Positions 44,162 through 51,840 of a DNA stretch of 64,000 nt are shown here, one piece after another. The stretch lies in assembly GCA_963422745.1 (NCBI GenBank), contig OY730477.1, forward strand, positions 620,001-684,000, read 5' to 3'. Numbering within the stretch: the first letter of the stretch is position 1; every line of letters starts with the position of its first letter. The position numbers and the translations under genes are program-made. The notes under the pieces were generated by a model. That model searched no databases, had not been told where the DNA came from, and worked only from the letters and a program-made list of their open reading frames with translations. The stretch comes from G963422745 sp963422745 (GTDB taxonomy: Bacteria > Actinomycetota > Acidimicrobiia > Acidimicrobiales > Aldehydirespiratoraceae).

Positions 44162-45022
44162 TCACACGAAAACGCACTCGAAGCAATCCAGCGCACCGAA
44201 ATCGGCGGTGAAATGATCACCGGGAGCAACGTCGGTTGGGCGGGTGAACGATCCCGACAACACGATTTGGCCAGCCCTCAGCGCCATCCCCTGTCGGGCG
44301 TAGCGGTTGGCCAGCCACACGATCGCCCGGGCCGGGTGACCAAGCACACCTCCGGCCAAGCCGGTCTCGGTCACCACGCCGTTCTTTGTGAGCATGGCGC
44401 CGACCCAGCGCAGGTCTTGCACACGCGGCCCGACCGCCCGACCACCGGTGATGATCCCGGCGTCAGCAGCGTTGTCGGCGATCGTGTCAATCACCGTACG
44501 CGAACGACCCGTCTCAAAGTCGATGCGATGTGTGCGGGCAGCGATCATCTCCACGGCGGGAATCACGTATGCGGTAGCGTCAAGCACGTCGTTGACGGTG
44601 AGGCTGGTGCCGGACAGGTCCTCGCCCAACACGAAAGCCAACTCCACCTCGATCTTAAGGTCGACGAAACGGGCGATCTCGATGTGTTCACTCGGCGAGT
44701 ACACCATGTCGTCGGTCAGGAACCCCGAATCGGGCGTTGTGATGTTCATCGCTGTTTGCATCGCCTGTGAGGTAAGCCCGATCTTGTGCCCGATCAGCTC
44801 CCGGCCGCGTTCTTGCTTCAGCTTCAGCCAGGCGGCCTGCACAGCGTAGGCATCGTCAATGGTCATGTCGGGATGCAGCAAGGTCGACTGTCGCACCTGC
44901 AGGCCTTGTTGGTCCGCTTGGTCGAGACGGCTCGCCTCGGCCGCGATCTCCGCGGGCGTGAGCGTCAGGATGCGGTGAGTAGCGGGGTTCACAATAGCGG
45001 ACCAATCAAGACCTGGTGTCAA
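44162..45022 (-). CDS. hpaH: 2-oxo-hepta-3-ene-1,7-dioate hydratase
   Basis: 286 residues closely resembling E. coli HpaH: TIDDAYAVQAAWLKLK near residue 54, GHKIGLTSQAMQ near 79, KIEVELAFVLGEDLSG near 122 (acidic metal ligands), YVIPAVEMIAAR near 151 and GQIVLSGSFTRP near 255. It adds water to 2-oxohept-3-enedioate in the homoprotocatechuate meta route. The start is TTG 45022, with GTG 44992 as an alternative. It belongs to a minus-strand group with the FAH gene, the oxidoreductase and the CoA ligase. Confidence in the hydratase family is high; the specific substrate is supported by hpaE and hpaF nearby. Confidence 0.88.
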   Translation of the reverse strand: MTPGLDWSAIVNPATHRILTLTPAEIAAEASRLDQADQQGLQVRQSTLLHPDMTIDDAYAVQAAWLKLKQERGRELIGHKIGLTSQAMQTAMNITTPDSGFLTDDMVYSPSEHIEIARFVDLKIEVELAFVLGEDLSGTSLTVNDVLDATAYVIPAVEMIAARTHRIDFETGRSRTVIDTIADNAADAGIITGGRAVGPRVQDLRWVGAMLTKNGVVTETGLAGGVLGHPARAIVWLANRYARQGMALRAGQIVLSGSFTRPTDVAPGDHFTADFGALDCFECVFV

Positions 45023-45062
45023 GCCTCGGCCGCTCGCGGGTGCACCAAGGCGGAATAACCTT

Positions 45063-46028
45063 TCACGGGATCAGCAGGATCTTTCCTGTGGTGGAGCGGC
45101 TCTCCAACGCGGCGTGCGCCGCGCGCGCCTCTGGGAGTGGGACCGTCAGTCCGACCCGCACGTCAAGCTGGCCGGTCTGCAGCCAACTCAGCACCTCGTT
45201 CCATCGTCGGGTCCGCTCCCTACTATCGGCGATGTGGTCGAACAATGTCGGCCTGGTGAGATACAGCGACTTCGCTCCCAGGACCAAAGGGGAGATAGGT
45301 GGAGGGGGCCCCGACGCATTACCGAAGGTCACCAGGGTTCCCCGCCTGCGCAGCACAGCGATACCAGCATCAAACGTTGCGGCGCCGACCCCGTCATACA
45401 CGACATCAATGGCCTCGGGGCCCACAGCGTCCTCCACCGCCTCCACGATCTCGGAGTTCCGGTAGTTGATCAGGTGATCGGCTCCCGCCGAACGGGCGAG
45501 ATCGAGTTTCTCGTCGCTTCCCGCGGTGGCCACCACCTCGGCGCCCCGGAGCTTCGCCATCTGCACCAACAGGCGCCCCGTGCCCCCTGCAGCCGCGTGA
45601 ATCAGGCAGCAGTCGCCTGGCTTCAGCGGATAGGTAGAGTCGATCAGGTAGTGAGCGGTGAGGCCCTGCACCCCGAGAGCGGCGGCATCATCGAGTGATA
45701 CCGAGTCGGGCACCGCCGAAGCGGTTGCCGCGCTCACCACGGCCTGCCCGGCATACGAGGACCCGCTACCGACCCAGCACACCCGGGCGCCGACAGCGAA
45801 ACCCTCTGTGTCGGGCCCGACTGCCGTCACGGTGCCCGAACCCTCTATGCCCGGGACGAACGGGAGCTCGACTGGGTACAGCCCTGATCGGTGGTAGGTG
45901 TCAATGAAATTCACTCCAGCCGCGTGGACATCAACAAGCAACTCGCCATGTTTGGGTTCGGGGATCGCGATCTGCATGGACTGCAGCACTTCGGGGCCGC
46001 CTGTTTGCGTGATACCAATGGCGGTCAT
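45063..46028 (-). CDS. Quinone oxidoreductase-like zinc-free alcohol dehydrogenase
   Basis: 321 residues of the QOR branch of the MDR superfamily. GVNFIDTYHRSGLYPVELPF near residue 41, PGIEGSGTVTAVG near 61, LIHAAAGGTGRLLVQMAKLRGA near 142 and ADHLINYRNSEI near 185 are typical and no structural-zinc cysteine set is present. It probably reduces quinones or enones with NADPH. ATG 46028 is chosen; the longer frame to 46097 runs into the repeat array. The array starts 61 nt upstream. Confidence 0.88.
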   Translation of the reverse strand: MTAIGITQTGGPEVLQSMQIAIPEPKHGELLVDVHAAGVNFIDTYHRSGLYPVELPFVPGIEGSGTVTAVGPDTEGFAVGARVCWVGSGSSYAGQAVVSAATASAVPDSVSLDDAAALGVQGLTAHYLIDSTYPLKPGDCCLIHAAAGGTGRLLVQMAKLRGAEVVATAGSDEKLDLARSAGADHLINYRNSEIVEAVEDAVGPEAIDVVYDGVGAATFDAGIAVLRRRGTLVTFGNASGPPPPISPLVLGAKSLYLTRPTLFDHIADSRERTRRWNEVLSWLQTGQLDVRVGLTVPLPEARAAHAALESRSTTGKILLIP

Positions 46029-46088
46029 CAATTGGGAGTTGCTCAATTGGGTATTCCTTTGTCGGGCGCAACCATTGCGCCGGTTCCT

Positions 46089-46388
46089 GGGGTGCAAGCA
46101 CTTCGGTTGGTGTTGGCCTTACACACTTGCGCGACAAGGTTGAGCGAGCCACCGGGGGTGCAAGCACTTCGGTTGGTGTTGGCCTTACACCAGATCATTG
46201 TGGATACCTGCGCGTACGTCGGGGTGCAAGCACTTCGGTTGGTGTTGGCCTTACACCGACTGGCACTACTGGTGTCGTTGATCACAGGGGTGCAAGCACT
46301 TCGGTTGGTGTTGGTATTGCCAGATGTAATTGGGACTATTCCGGCCTTGCCGGGGGTGTAAGCATTTCGGTTGGTGTTGGCACTTCCA
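46089..46388. CRISPR. CRISPR-like array: five 36-bp repeats, four 30-bp spacers
   Basis: Repeats start at 46089, 46155, 46221, 46287 and 46353, an exact 66-bp period. The first three 36-bp copies are identical; the repeat begins GGGGTGCAAGCACTTCGG and ends GGCCTTACAC. Copy 4 keeps the first 28 bases but differs at its 3' end, and copy 5 has two further changes. The four 30-bp spacers (46125-46154, 46191-46220, 46257-46286, 46323-46352) show no similarity to one another. The repeat has near-complementary ends, GTGCAAG and CTTACAC, which pair fully (with one G-U) in the minus-strand RNA. 36/30 is a geometry known for type II arrays. No cas gene is in the window. Decay at the right end suggests a leader on the left. 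Confidence 0.65.
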
Positions 46389-46428
46389 CAAGGTTTGGTT
46401 TCACAAGGTTTGGTCATTGGTATTGCGG

Positions 46429-47325
46429 TTATCGGGGCTTGGGTGGGTAGATCCGTTGACTGTTGATGAATTCGTCGCGGATTGTGTTGCGCAGCATTCC
46501 GAGTTCAGGCACCGACACCTCCACAACATCACCAGGTTCGAGCCACACAGGCGGATCAAGGCGGGCCCCGGCCCCGGTGGGTGTACCGGTGAAGATCACA
46601 TCGCCCGGGGCGAGATCCGTGAACGTGGACAGGTAGTGGATCTGGTACTCGATCGGGTACTTCATCGTTGCAGTGGTGTCATCTTGTCGGAGTTCGCCGT
46701 TCACGTGGGTGGTGAGGCGCAGGGAACTCAGGTCCAGTTCGTTGATCGGGGTGAGCCATGGTCCCATTGAGCCGGTAGCAAGCCAATTCTTGCCTTGAGT
46801 GACGTTGAACTTTGCGTGGCGCACCCAATCGCGGATCGTGCCGTCGTTGCCCAGGCTCAGCCCGGCGATGTGATGGCGTGCGTCGGAGATCGGGATTCGG
46901 CGTCCTGCCTTACCGATAACAACGATGATCTCGCCTTCGTAGTCAAGCTGGTTTGATTCGGCCGGGCGGATCAGATCCCGATTGTGCCCGGTGAAACCAT
47001 CGGGCCAGCGCACGAACACGCTGGGGTATGAGGCATCTTCGGAGTCGGCGTATTCATCGGCTCGTCCGCGGTAGTTGACACCGATACAGAAGATCTTTCG
47101 AGGCCAGCGCAACAGGCGCTCGAACCGGATTTCTCCAATCGTGTGATCGGCCTCAATACCCTGGGCGACGGTGATCGCCTCCCCAATGCGGCCAGCGCCG
47201 ACGATGTCGGCGAGGTCTGTGATCCCCGCCATACGCTTGGGCAGCGACACGACCCCGGCACCGTCGTCGGAAACCGCCCCGACGCAATGGCGACCGTCGA
47301 TCGAATAACTGAGCAGACGGTTCAT
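46429..47325 (-). CDS. Fumarylacetoacetate hydrolase-family protein (HpaG-like)
   Basis: 298 residues. An N-terminal strand-rich region (to about 75) precedes the FAH domain: RKIFCIGVNYRGRADEY near residue 76, the metal ligands in LDYEGEIIVVIGKAGR near 127, LGNDGTIRDW near 157 and GDVIFTGTPTGAGARLDPP near 240. Given the hpaE, hpaF and hpaH neighbours, a likely role is the isomerase/decarboxylase step that turns 5-oxo-pent-3-ene-1,2,5-tricarboxylate into the HpaH substrate. Related acylpyruvases cannot be excluded. The start has GAGG 9 nt upstream, with a C13 tract (G on the plus strand) further upstream. Confidence 0.85.
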   Translation of the reverse strand: MNRLLSYSIDGRHCVGAVSDDGAGVVSLPKRMAGITDLADIVGAGRIGEAITVAQGIEADHTIGEIRFERLLRWPRKIFCIGVNYRGRADEYADSEDASYPSVFVRWPDGFTGHNRDLIRPAESNQLDYEGEIIVVIGKAGRRIPISDARHHIAGLSLGNDGTIRDWVRHAKFNVTQGKNWLATGSMGPWLTPINELDLSSLRLTTHVNGELRQDDTTATMKYPIEYQIHYLSTFTDLAPGDVIFTGTPTGAGARLDPPVWLEPGDVVEVSVPELGMLRNTIRDEFINSQRIYPPKPR

Positions 47326-47342
47326 TGAACCTCAAGTCCTGC

Positions 47343-47355
47343 GGGGGGGGGGGGG
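47343..47355 (+). repeat. Homopolymer run of 13 G
   Basis: Thirteen consecutive G lie 18-30 nt upstream of the minus-strand FAH start, in the divergent region shared with hpaF. Such tracts change length by slippage in some bacteria; here it may also be a sequencing artefact. Confidence 0.9.
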
Positions 47356-47568
47356 CGTGATGGTCCACATGTTACGGATCGAACGCAGTGGCGGTGCTCT
47401 CGGGATTTCGTTGCTCTACTAGAGTCCCACCGCAGGCAGCGGCCGTAGTGGAGACCATGCAGGTGCCGGATCATGAAGCGGCCGGACCGTAGTCGGCTGA
47501 ATGTGCAATGAAAGGCTGTGAGGTGAGACAAGTGAGAGACAATGGTGTGCTCGTGTCAAGGGAAGAAA

Positions 47569-47949
47569 ATGCCGCACATCATCATTGAGTACTCCTCAAA
47601 CCTAGATCGTGTGATCGGCGCGGTCGTTGATGCAGTGCACGACGCCACCGTGACCGAAGCGATTGCCGCTCCAGCAGGGGTGCGCACCCGTGCCGCTGCC
47701 CGTCACCATTACCGGATCGCGGATGGTGATACCGCCTACGGCTTCCTCGCCCTCATTGCCCGGTTCGGTCCCGGCCGCGAGAAGTCACAGCTACAGCGCT
47801 ATCTCCAGCGAATAACCGATGTGGTTGAGACCGAGTTAGCGCCCCTCGCCGACACCCACCGGATCGCCATCAGCACCGAGTTGCAGTTCATCGACCCGGA
47901 CTATCGGATCAACCGTAACCAGATCGCTCAACAAGCCGGTGACCGGTGA
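47569..47949 (+). CDS. hpaF: 5-carboxymethyl-2-hydroxymuconate delta-isomerase
   Basis: 126 residues from ATG 47569 with GGGAAG before it. The protein starts MPHIIIEYSSNL, so removal of Met exposes the catalytic N-terminal Pro, as in CHMI of the tautomerase superfamily. GPGREKSQLQRYLQRITDVV near residue 75 matches the family helix. It isomerises the muconate product of the semialdehyde dehydrogenase. The nine-residue upstream extension to 47542 would bury the proline and is rejected. The stop overlaps the hpaE start. Confidence 0.92.
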   Translation: MPHIIIEYSSNLDRVIGAVVDAVHDATVTEAIAAPAGVRTRAAARHHYRIADGDTAYGFLALIARFGPGREKSQLQRYLQRITDVVETELAPLADTHRIAISTELQFIDPDYRINRNQIAQQAGDR

Positions 47950-49472
47950 TGACGTCGCGGTCGTTTAGGGAGAACTCAGCTGCCGCGCAAGAATTCATGG
48001 CTCCGTTCGCGGAGTATGCGACCCTGCACCTGATCGCAGGCACGCCCACCGCGAGCGTGAGCGGGGCTACGTTCACAAACATCTCCCCGATCGACGGAAC
48101 CGCACTAGGGGAGGTAGCCGAAGCAGACGAGGCTGATGTTGATGCCGCAGCCTCCGCAGCGAGGTCAGCCTTCGCTGAATGGTCCGAGCTCCCAGGAGCC
48201 GAACGCAAACGCATCCTGCATCATGTTGCCGACGCGATCGTTGACAACGCATACCGAATCGCCGTGGTTGAGTGTGTAGACACCGGCCAGGCGATGCGCT
48301 TCATGGGTGCAGCGGCTCTTCGGGGAGCCGAGAACTTTCGGTTCTTCGCCGATAGGGCACCCGCCGCCGCTGACGGGCTGGCACTGCCGAGCCCGGATCA
48401 TCTCAACTACACCACACGCAGCGCAATAGGGCCGGTCGGTGTCATCACACCGTGGAACACGCCGTTCATGTTGTCGACGTGGAAGATCGCGCCTGCTCTC
48501 GCCGCGGGATGCACAGTGGTGCACAAACCGGCGGAGTGGAGCCCACTCACAGCGGCGCTGCTCGCCGAAATCGCCCACGATGCAGGCCTGCCGCCGGGCG
48601 TGCTGAACACTGTGCAGGGGATGGGTGAAACCGCGGGCCGGGCGCTTACAGCGCATCCCGCCATCTCGGCCATCGCGTTTGTAGGGGAGTCGACGACCGG
48701 GTCGATGATCCAGTCACAAGGAGCACCCACCCTCAAGCGGTTGCATTTCGAGCTTGGCGGCAAGAACCCGGTCATTGTATTCGAAGACGCGGACATCGAC
48801 CGGGCTCTGGATGCGGTGGTGTTCATGATTTGCAGCCTCAACGGTGAGCGCTGCACCAGCTCAAGTCGTGCCCTGATCCACAAGCCGATCTATGAGAAGT
48901 TCGTCGCCGCATTGACCGAGAAGATGCGTAGCGTGCGTGTCGGCCATCCGCTCGATCCAGACACCGTAATCGGCCCGCTTGTCCATCCTCGCCACCGTGA
49001 CAAGGTTCTCAGTTATTGCGAGATCGCCGAGGCAGCTGGCGCCACCGTTGTGACCGGTACTACATACTCTGATGCTCCTGGTGTCGGGAACTATGTGGCA
49101 CCAATTCTGTTCATCGACTCCCGCAACGACATGCGAATTGCTCAGGAGGAGATCTTCGGGCCTGTTCTCACCGTAATCCCCTTCGATGATGAGGACGAAG
49201 CGGTCACTATCGCCAACGACGTCGTTTACGGTCTCGCCGGGTACCTGTGGACCAACGACATCACCCGAGCTCATCGGGTGGCTCAGAGACTCGATGCAGG
49301 AATGATCTGGGTCAACTCCCAGAATGTGCGCCATCTGCCCACGCCTTTCGGCGGCACGAAACGCAGCGGGGTTGGTCGTGACGGCGGTGATTGGAGTTTC
49401 GACTTCTACATGGAAACAAAGAACATCGCCATCGCCACCGGGGATCATCGGATCCCACGCCTCGACGGCTGA
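47949..49472 (+). CDS. hpaE: 5-carboxymethyl-2-hydroxymuconate semialdehyde dehydrogenase
   Basis: 507 residues of the aldehyde dehydrogenase superfamily. GVITPWNTPFMLSTWKIAPAL near residue 160 is the NAD site, FELGGKNPVIVF near 260 holds the general base Glu, and SLNGERCTSSSRALI near 296 the nucleophilic Cys in the HpaE-type context. It oxidises the ring-cleavage semialdehyde. ATG 47949 overlaps the hpaF stop; a GTG immediately before it is an alternative. Coupled translation with hpaF supports a shared pathway. Confidence 0.92.
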   Translation: MTSRSFRENSAAAQEFMAPFAEYATLHLIAGTPTASVSGATFTNISPIDGTALGEVAEADEADVDAAASAARSAFAEWSELPGAERKRILHHVADAIVDNAYRIAVVECVDTGQAMRFMGAAALRGAENFRFFADRAPAAADGLALPSPDHLNYTTRSAIGPVGVITPWNTPFMLSTWKIAPALAAGCTVVHKPAEWSPLTAALLAEIAHDAGLPPGVLNTVQGMGETAGRALTAHPAISAIAFVGESTTGSMIQSQGAPTLKRLHFELGGKNPVIVFEDADIDRALDAVVFMICSLNGERCTSSSRALIHKPIYEKFVAALTEKMRSVRVGHPLDPDTVIGPLVHPRHRDKVLSYCEIAEAAGATVVTGTTYSDAPGVGNYVAPILFIDSRNDMRIAQEEIFGPVLTVIPFDDEDEAVTIANDVVYGLAGYLWTNDITRAHRVAQRLDAGMIWVNSQNVRHLPTPFGGTKRSGVGRDGGDWSFDFYMETKNIAIATGDHRIPRLDG

Positions 49473-49530
49473 GACCTGCGCTTTCGGCCTGTTCGGAGGT
49501 GTAACATGGGTCCGTTGGATGGTTCCGATG

Positions 49531-49587
49531 GATAGTTCCTATGGATACTGATAGTTCCTATGGATACTGATAGTTCCGATGGATACT
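49531..49587 (+). repeat. Three 19-bp tandem repeats spanning the aroK start
   Basis: Units 49531-49549, 49550-49568 and 49569-49587 read GATAGTTCC(T/G)ATGGATACT and each holds an ATG (49541, 49560, 49579). Because 19 is not a multiple of 3, the first two ATGs open 9-codon frames that stop at once; only the last leads into aroK. Confidence 0.95.
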
Positions 49588-50166
49588 GATGGCCCGGACG
49601 GATCACAGGAATCCGGGGCGGATGGTTCCCGGTTTACCGATCTTCCTGAACCGAATCTGGTGCTCACCGGGTTCATGGGTACGGGGAAGTCTGAGGTGGG
49701 GCGGCGGCTGGCCGCCGAACTCGGGAGGGACTTCGTCGACACCGACTCTGTGATCGTTGACCGGTTCGGCGAGATCGCCGAGATCTTCGTCCATGGCGGC
49801 GAGAAGCGATTCCGGCGGATCGAACGGATCGTTGCTGGCGAGCTGGCCCGTCGCCGCGGCGTGGTCGTTGCCACTGGAGGCGGCATGCTGCTTGACCCCG
49901 AGGTGGCGTCGCTGTTCCAAGACAGCGGCCGGGTTTACTGCCTTTGCGCAGAGCCCGACACGATTGTTGAACGTGTCCTGGGCGACCCGTACGGGCACCG
50001 TCGGCCCCTTCTGGCTGGTGGCGACCCCGCTGGCAGGGTTCGCGACATGTTGTCGTCGCGGGCCGAGCGCTATGCAGTCTTTGAGCAGGTAACCACCGAC
50101 GGCCGGACGATTGATGCAATCGCGAACGACATTCTTCGTCGTTTCGTTGCGGTGGCCCCCGGGTGA
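49579..50166 (+). CDS. aroK: Shikimate kinase
   Basis: 195 residues; after about 25 acidic residues the P-loop LVLTGFMGTGKSEVGRRLA appears, then RDFVDTDSVIVDRFGEIAEIF near residue 50 with the shikimate-binding Asp, VVVATGGGMLLDPEV near 94 and DPYGHRRPLLAG near 138 in the lid. It phosphorylates shikimate. The rest of the aro genes are not nearby, so this is a stand-alone copy next to a degradation cluster. The start is the last ATG of the 19-bp repeat set. Kinases of this fold for gluconate also exist, but the DTD and GGG motifs favour AroK. Confidence 0.85.
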   Translation: MDTDGPDGSQESGADGSRFTDLPEPNLVLTGFMGTGKSEVGRRLAAELGRDFVDTDSVIVDRFGEIAEIFVHGGEKRFRRIERIVAGELARRRGVVVATGGGMLLDPEVASLFQDSGRVYCLCAEPDTIVERVLGDPYGHRRPLLAGGDPAGRVRDMLSSRAERYAVFEQVTTDGRTIDAIANDILRRFVAVAPG

Positions 50167-50472
50167 ACCAATACCGGCGGGTAGTCGCGTGGTCAGAACC
50201 GTGGCGATCAGACCCAGCCCGACGTCAAAACCACCGCTGATGGGTTGAGTGACGCGCGAGGCGAGGGTTACGGGAGGTTGGTTCCTCTGGTTGTCGGCAG
50301 CGGGTTGCTGCCGCTTGTAGTCATAGTGTCCGGCAATATCTGGGTCACCGAATGTCTCGGACGAACGGCCGTGGCGACGTCTCAGGTCGGTGTGCGAGTC
50401 GTCTCGGGGTCAGGCCCTGTCAACTCAAACGGGGCCGCCTGCTGATGTTGATAGCGGACGATTATCAATGCC
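50167..50472. other. Intergenic region between aroK and the LigB-type gene
   Basis: No convincing gene in 306 bases. A 66-codon opening at 50245-50445 has one hydrophobic stretch but no good start context. A 7-bp GC-rich hairpin lies within (see separate entry). Confidence 0.5.
50295..50313. terminator. GC hairpin between convergent aroK and ligB-type genes
   Basis: CGGCAGC (50295-50301) pairs with GCTGCCG (50307-50313) around GGGTT. It sits between convergent genes and could end transcription from either side; no strong T-run is present. Confidence 0.45.
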
Positions 50473-51333
50473 TCAGCGGGCCTCGGTAGAGTTCGGCGGC
50501 TCGCTTGCACCATCGCAAAGGTCATAGTCGGCGACGGTGCAACCGACTGCGAAGATCGGGATCGGGCGGTAGAAGTGAACAGTGCCCGTTGAGCCTGCGG
50601 CGGCACCCGAGACCGCTACGAAGGTCCGGATCTCAAACCCTCCCTGGCCTGCATTGGTGTACACCTCCTGATCGGTGTAGTCCACTAGGGCGTCTCGGTC
50701 GTTGCGGGTCCAGTGGTTCAAGAAGTCACGGTCCCAGGCTTCGTTGATCCTCCCCGAGTCCGGCGTTGCGGGCCAATGTGAGATACCGCCGGTGCCGATC
50801 AGCGCGATTCGTTCAGGCACTGCATCCGCGGCCCGGCGCAATGCCTCGCCGAAGCTGCGGGCCCGGTGAAGAGGCGTCAGCGGCGGGCCCTGGCAGTTAA
50901 CGTTGACCGGGATGATCGGCAGGTCATAGCGGGGGGTGAGGAAATGAAGAGGTACGCTGATTCCGTGGTCGAAGCGCCACTCCTCGGCATAGGCCACGTC
51001 GTGGGTCTCCATGACGGAGGTGATGATGCGCTCCGATAGGGCTCGGCAGCCGGTGACAGTCCGCCGTTTGATGCCCAGCCAGTCGGGGTCTTCAATCGGC
51101 CCTTCGTAACTGTCGGCCATGCCGATCGCGAACGCGGGCATGTTATTCATAAAGAAGTTTGCGAAGTGCTCGGCCGCTACGACGATCAGGGCTTCAGCAC
51201 GCGATGCTTCGATCCGATGTCGCATGGCATCGAATGCGGCGCGAAGAGCATCGTGATCAACGGGGTCGGCTAGTTCGGCCCGGCCTGTGATGCCGGGGGC
51301 GTGGCTGCAGACGCCTGCGTAGACGAGTGTCAT
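50473..51333 (-). CDS. LigB-type extradiol ring-cleavage dioxygenase (catalytic subunit)
   Basis: 286 residues of class III extradiol dioxygenases. The first iron ligand lies in GVCSHAPGI near residue 8, the second in VVAAEHFANFF near 52, the catalytic His in LIGTGGISHWPA near 178 and the acidic ligand in QGGFEIRTFVAVSGA near 226. Substrates of the family include protocatechuate, gallate and homoprotocatechuate. A small LigA-like subunit is encoded 100 nt upstream. The hpaE, hpaF and hpaH genes nearby suggest homoprotocatechuate 2,3-cleavage, but a protocatechuate-type substrate remains possible. Confidence 0.87.
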   Translation of the reverse strand: MTLVYAGVCSHAPGITGRAELADPVDHDALRAAFDAMRHRIEASRAEALIVVAAEHFANFFMNNMPAFAIGMADSYEGPIEDPDWLGIKRRTVTGCRALSERIITSVMETHDVAYAEEWRFDHGISVPLHFLTPRYDLPIIPVNVNCQGPPLTPLHRARSFGEALRRAADAVPERIALIGTGGISHWPATPDSGRINEAWDRDFLNHWTRNDRDALVDYTDQEVYTNAGQGGFEIRTFVAVSGAAAGSTGTVHFYRPIPIFAVGCTVADYDLCDGASEPPNSTEAR

Positions 51334-51433
51334 TTGGATGTTGCTATGTCTTGTGTTGTGGGGGTGATTGTGGTGGTAGCTGTCCCGTGATCCCGGATAC
51401 GTTGCTGACTCCCTGGCATTACGCCAGTTGAAT

Positions 51434-51757
51434 CTACGACCCCTCCTTGCGCGGATGGTCTTCGTTTAGGGTGTACACACCTGCGCGCACAGGACCGTAT
51501 TCTTGAACGCCGTCGCGCATTCGTTGCAGATAATCGTTCCATTCGATCCTATGAAACGCAGCGAAGTGCATCAGGATTTGGCCGTTGACCCCCAACACGT
51601 ACAGCTTGCCAATGTCGGGATCGGTGAGCGCGGCGTGCTCCTCGTCGTCAAGGTCGTAGCCAGCCAGGGCCGCACTACGGTCGGAGGTGTACATGGCTTG
51701 AACTTCACAGTCGCGGTTGATCTCATAGAGAAACTTCTGAACGGCGTAGAGAGTCAT
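51434..51757 (-). CDS. LigA-like small subunit of extradiol dioxygenase
   Basis: 107 residues from ATG 51757. AVQKFLYEINRDCEVQ at residue 5 and DPDIGKLYVLGVNGQILMHFA near 46 match the alpha-subunit fold of protocatechuate 4,5-dioxygenase, which closes over the active site of LigB. A longer frame to 51823 lacks similarity. It ends 100 nt before the LigB-type gene on the same strand, in the LigA-LigB order. Confidence 0.82.
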   Translation of the reverse strand: MTLYAVQKFLYEINRDCEVQAMYTSDRSAALAGYDLDDEEHAALTDPDIGKLYVLGVNGQILMHFAAFHRIEWNDYLQRMRDGVQEYGPVRAGVYTLNEDHPRKEGS

Positions 51758-51840
51758 GACCCGCCTTGGCCCGGCAAGATAATGGATGTGGCGGCGAATT
51801 CGGCGTGCCGCCATGGGTTGCACGGCACGCCCATGTGCGC

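Noticed and set aside
46043..46450. Open frames across the CRISPR-like array on both strands, giving 22-residue peptide repeats
   Set aside because: A 66-bp period is a multiple of 3, so any open frame repeats; the variable spacers are not constrained like protein, and no family is recognisable.
50245..50445. 66-codon frame with a hydrophobic stretch
   Set aside because: No ribosome binding site and it spans the hairpin at 50295; not enough support.
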